50,901 nt of DNA from an uncultured Clostridia bacterium (GTDB taxonomy: Bacteria > Bacillota > Clostridia > Oscillospirales > Acutalibacteraceae): contig CANPZK010000002.1 in the NCBI GenBank assembly GCA_947588875.1, positions 1 through 50,901 on the forward strand, given 5' to 3'. The position numbers and the translations under genes were made by a program. Each line of letters starts with the position of its first letter. Position 1 is the first letter of the stretch. The notes under the pieces were generated by a model, which was not told where the DNA came from, did no database searches, and saw only the letters and a list, made by a program, of their open reading frames with translations. This document shows, in pieces, positions 49,094 through 50,901 of this stretch.

Positions 49094-50881
49094 ATGTATC
49101 GTTCCAATGTGCTTGTTTGCGGCGGTACCGGATGTACCTCCTCTAACAGCGGAGAAATAATAGCGGCTCTCGAAAGAGAGATAGCGGCAAAGGGACTCGA
49201 AAAGGAGGTAGAGGTCATCAAGACCGGCTGCTTCGGACTTTGCGCCCTCGGCCCGATAATGATAGTTTATCCTGAAGGCAGCTTTTACAGCATGGTCAAG
49301 GTGGAGGATATTCCCGAGATCGTGGAGGAGCACCTGCTCAAGGGCAGAATAGTAAAAAGACTTCTCTATCAGGAGACGGTGGACGGCGACAACATAAAGT
49401 CGCTCAATGAGACTCCGTTCTACGCAAAGCAGCAGAGAACGGCGCTGAGAAACTGCGGCGTTATCAATCCGGAGTGCATCGACGAATATCTTGCGATGGA
49501 CGGCTACAAGGCTCTGGAAAAGGTTCTCACGCAGATGACCCCGGACGAGGTTATAGAAACCGTCAAGGCGTCGGGGCTCAGAGGCAGAGGCGGCGGCGGA
49601 TTCCCGACCGGCGTTAAATGGAGCTTTGCCGCAGCGCAGCAGTCTGACCAGAAGTATGTATGCTGCAACGCCGACGAGGGCGACCCGGGCGCGTTTATGG
49701 ACCGCTCCATATTGGAGGGCGACCCGCACACGGTGCTCGAGGCTATGGCGATAGCGGGCTATGCGATAGGCTCGTCGCAGGGCTATATCTATGTCCGCGC
49801 GGAGTACCCGATAGCGGTTCAAAGACTTCAAATAGCAATCGACCAGGCTCACGAATACGGAGTTTTGGGAAATAATATATTCGGCACGGACTTCAGCTTT
49901 GACGTTCAGCTCAGGCTTGGCGCGGGAGCGTTTGTCTGCGGCGAGGAAACGGCGCTTATGACCTCGATCGAGGGCAACAGAGGAGAGCCGCGTCCGCGTC
50001 CGCCGTTCCCGGCAGTAAAGGGTCTGTTTGAAAAGCCGACAATACTCAATAACGTTGAAACGTACGCAAATATTTGCCAGATAATATTAAAGGGCGCGGA
50101 CTGGTTCAGCGCGATGGGCACAGAGAAGTCAAAGGGAACAAAGGTATTTGCTCTCGGCGGAAAGATAGCCCACACGGGACTTGTCGAGGTTCCGATGGGA
50201 ACAACTCTGCGCGAGATAGTCGAGGAGATAGGCGGCGGCGTGCCGGGCGGAAAGAAGTTCAAGGCGGCGCAGACGGGCGGCCCGTCGGGCGGATGTATTC
50301 CGGCACAGCACCTTGACATTCCGATAGACTACGACAACCTTATCTCGATAGGCTCGATGATGGGCAGCGGCGGACTTATCGTAATGGACGAGACCACCTG
50401 TATGGTAGATATAGCGAAGTTCTTCCTTGAGTTCACGGTTGACGAGAGCTGCGGAAAATGTACTCCCTGCCGTATCGGAACAAAGAGGCTTTTGGAGATG
50501 CTCGAAAAGATAACGTCCGGCAACGGAACGATGGAGGATCTCGACAAGATGGAGGAGCTGTGCTACTATATCAAGGAGAACGCGCTTTGCGGACTCGGAC
50601 AGACTGCCCCGAACCCCGTTTTGTCAACGATGAAGTTCTTCCGCGACGAGTACATAGCCCACGTTAAGGACAAGAAATGTCCGGCGGGCGTATGTAAGGA
50701 TCTGCTCCGGTACTCGATAGATCCCGACAAGTGCCGCGGCTGTACCGCGTGCGCAAGGGTATGTCCTGTCGGCGCGATAAGCGGCAAGGTCAAGGAGGCG
50801 CACGTTATAGACACAACCAAGTGCATCAAGTGCGGCTCATGTATGGAAAAATGTAAATTCGGCGCAATTTCAAAGGGTTAA
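49094..50881 (+). CDS. NuoF-like NADH-oxidising flavoprotein subunit (HydB/HndC type)
   Basis: This 595-residue subunit carries NADH oxidation and the FMN site of an electron-bifurcating hydrogenase. Residues 1-95 are a 2Fe-2S thioredoxin-like domain with C-x4-C (CGGTGC) and C-x3-C (CFGLC). The NuoF core follows, with the FMN loop GLRGRGGGGFPTGVKWSF near 158, CNADEGDPGAFMDRS near 191, and the NADH loop GAGAFVCGEETALM near 276. The 4Fe-4S motif SCGKCTPCRIGTKR is near 453. The last 55 residues are a 2x[4Fe-4S] ferredoxin domain with CRGCTACARVCP and CIKCGSCMEKCKFG. The start follows AAAGGAGGAAG. A ribosome site (AAGGGAG) for the next gene, probably the catalytic subunit, is at 50882-50890, at the window edge. 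Confidence 0.96.
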   Translation: MYRSNVLVCGGTGCTSSNSGEIIAALEREIAAKGLEKEVEVIKTGCFGLCALGPIMIVYPEGSFYSMVKVEDIPEIVEEHLLKGRIVKRLLYQETVDGDNIKSLNETPFYAKQQRTALRNCGVINPECIDEYLAMDGYKALEKVLTQMTPDEVIETVKASGLRGRGGGGFPTGVKWSFAAAQQSDQKYVCCNADEGDPGAFMDRSILEGDPHTVLEAMAIAGYAIGSSQGYIYVRAEYPIAVQRLQIAIDQAHEYGVLGNNIFGTDFSFDVQLRLGAGAFVCGEETALMTSIEGNRGEPRPRPPFPAVKGLFEKPTILNNVETYANICQIILKGADWFSAMGTEKSKGTKVFALGGKIAHTGLVEVPMGTTLREIVEEIGGGVPGGKKFKAAQTGGPSGGCIPAQHLDIPIDYDNLISIGSMMGSGGLIVMDETTCMVDIAKFFLEFTVDESCGKCTPCRIGTKRLLEMLEKITSGNGTMEDLDKMEELCYYIKENALCGLGQTAPNPVLSTMKFFRDEYIAHVKDKKCPAGVCKDLLRYSIDPDKCRGCTACARVCPVGAISGKVKEAHVIDTTKCIKCGSCMEKCKFGAISKG

Positions 50882-50901
50882 GAAGGGAGTGTGGCAGAGA
50901 T

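Noticed and set aside
1..50901. tRNA or rRNA genes
   Set aside because: I looked at each gap for tRNA cloverleaf signatures and rRNA-like sequence and saw none; the GC-rich cloverleaf repeats lack the T-loop and anticodon features of tRNA.

Overview
The window looks like a chromosomal segment of an anaerobic, endospore-forming Clostridia (Bacillota), probably an uncultured gut-type lineage near Oscillospirales. The evidence is: both dipicolinate synthase subunits and a SpoIIM-like protein with sporulation-type promoters; the redox repressor Rex with its own operator; the start of an electron-bifurcating hydrogenase operon; class III fructose bisphosphatase; TTG and GTG starts behind strong Shine-Dalgarno sites; and many BspA-type and lipoprotein surface genes. 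Placement below class level is inference. I saw no rRNA, tRNA, CRISPR array, complete insertion sequence or prophage.

Layout. 1-4.2 kb: the 3' part of uvrA, typA and a DEDDh exonuclease. 4.4-10.9 kb: a DegT sugar aminotransferase, a TIGR01212 radical SAM protein, a MacB/FtsX-type ABC system and a cyclophilin. 11.1-14.2 kb: an ABC-2 exporter (ATPase plus two permeases) behind a roughly 400-nt structured leader. 14.7-22.7 kb: the housekeeping cluster phoH-ybeY-dgkA and era-cca, split by fbp, an XRE-methyltransferase fusion and a purC fragment. 23.3-28.3 kb: an orphan LytTR regulator, rex, maf, a HAD phosphatase and dpaAB. 28.6-33.6 kb: DUF5685, J-domain, ECF-S-like, proC, SpoIIM-like and YesL-like genes. 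34-38.1 kb: three exported proteins on the minus strand. 38.5-43.7 kb: a hydrolase relic, TrpB2, an esterase and a GntR-ABC operon. 44.1-50.9 kb: PaaK, a sodium:solute symporter, and hydrogenase subunits running off the right edge.

The genes are mostly ordinary; the gaps are not. They hold several families of palindromic repeats. The most striking is a GC-rich element present four times that can fold into the same four-way (cloverleaf) junction although its hairpin sequences differ between copies. Two copies span exactly 229 bp between the same 9-base inverted ends, and one lies in the 5' leader of typA. A second family (A) is a short hairpin found mostly between convergent genes. A third (D-C-B) is a composite module lying 3' of minus-strand genes. 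Two genes survive only as remnants (purC, an alpha/beta hydrolase), and one surface protein appears to be two exported proteins fused in frame.

Regulation visible in the sequence: Rex probably represses itself; a GntR/YtrA regulator sits behind a perfect operator at its own transcription start; dpaAB and the SpoIIM-like gene have late-sporulation promoter matches.
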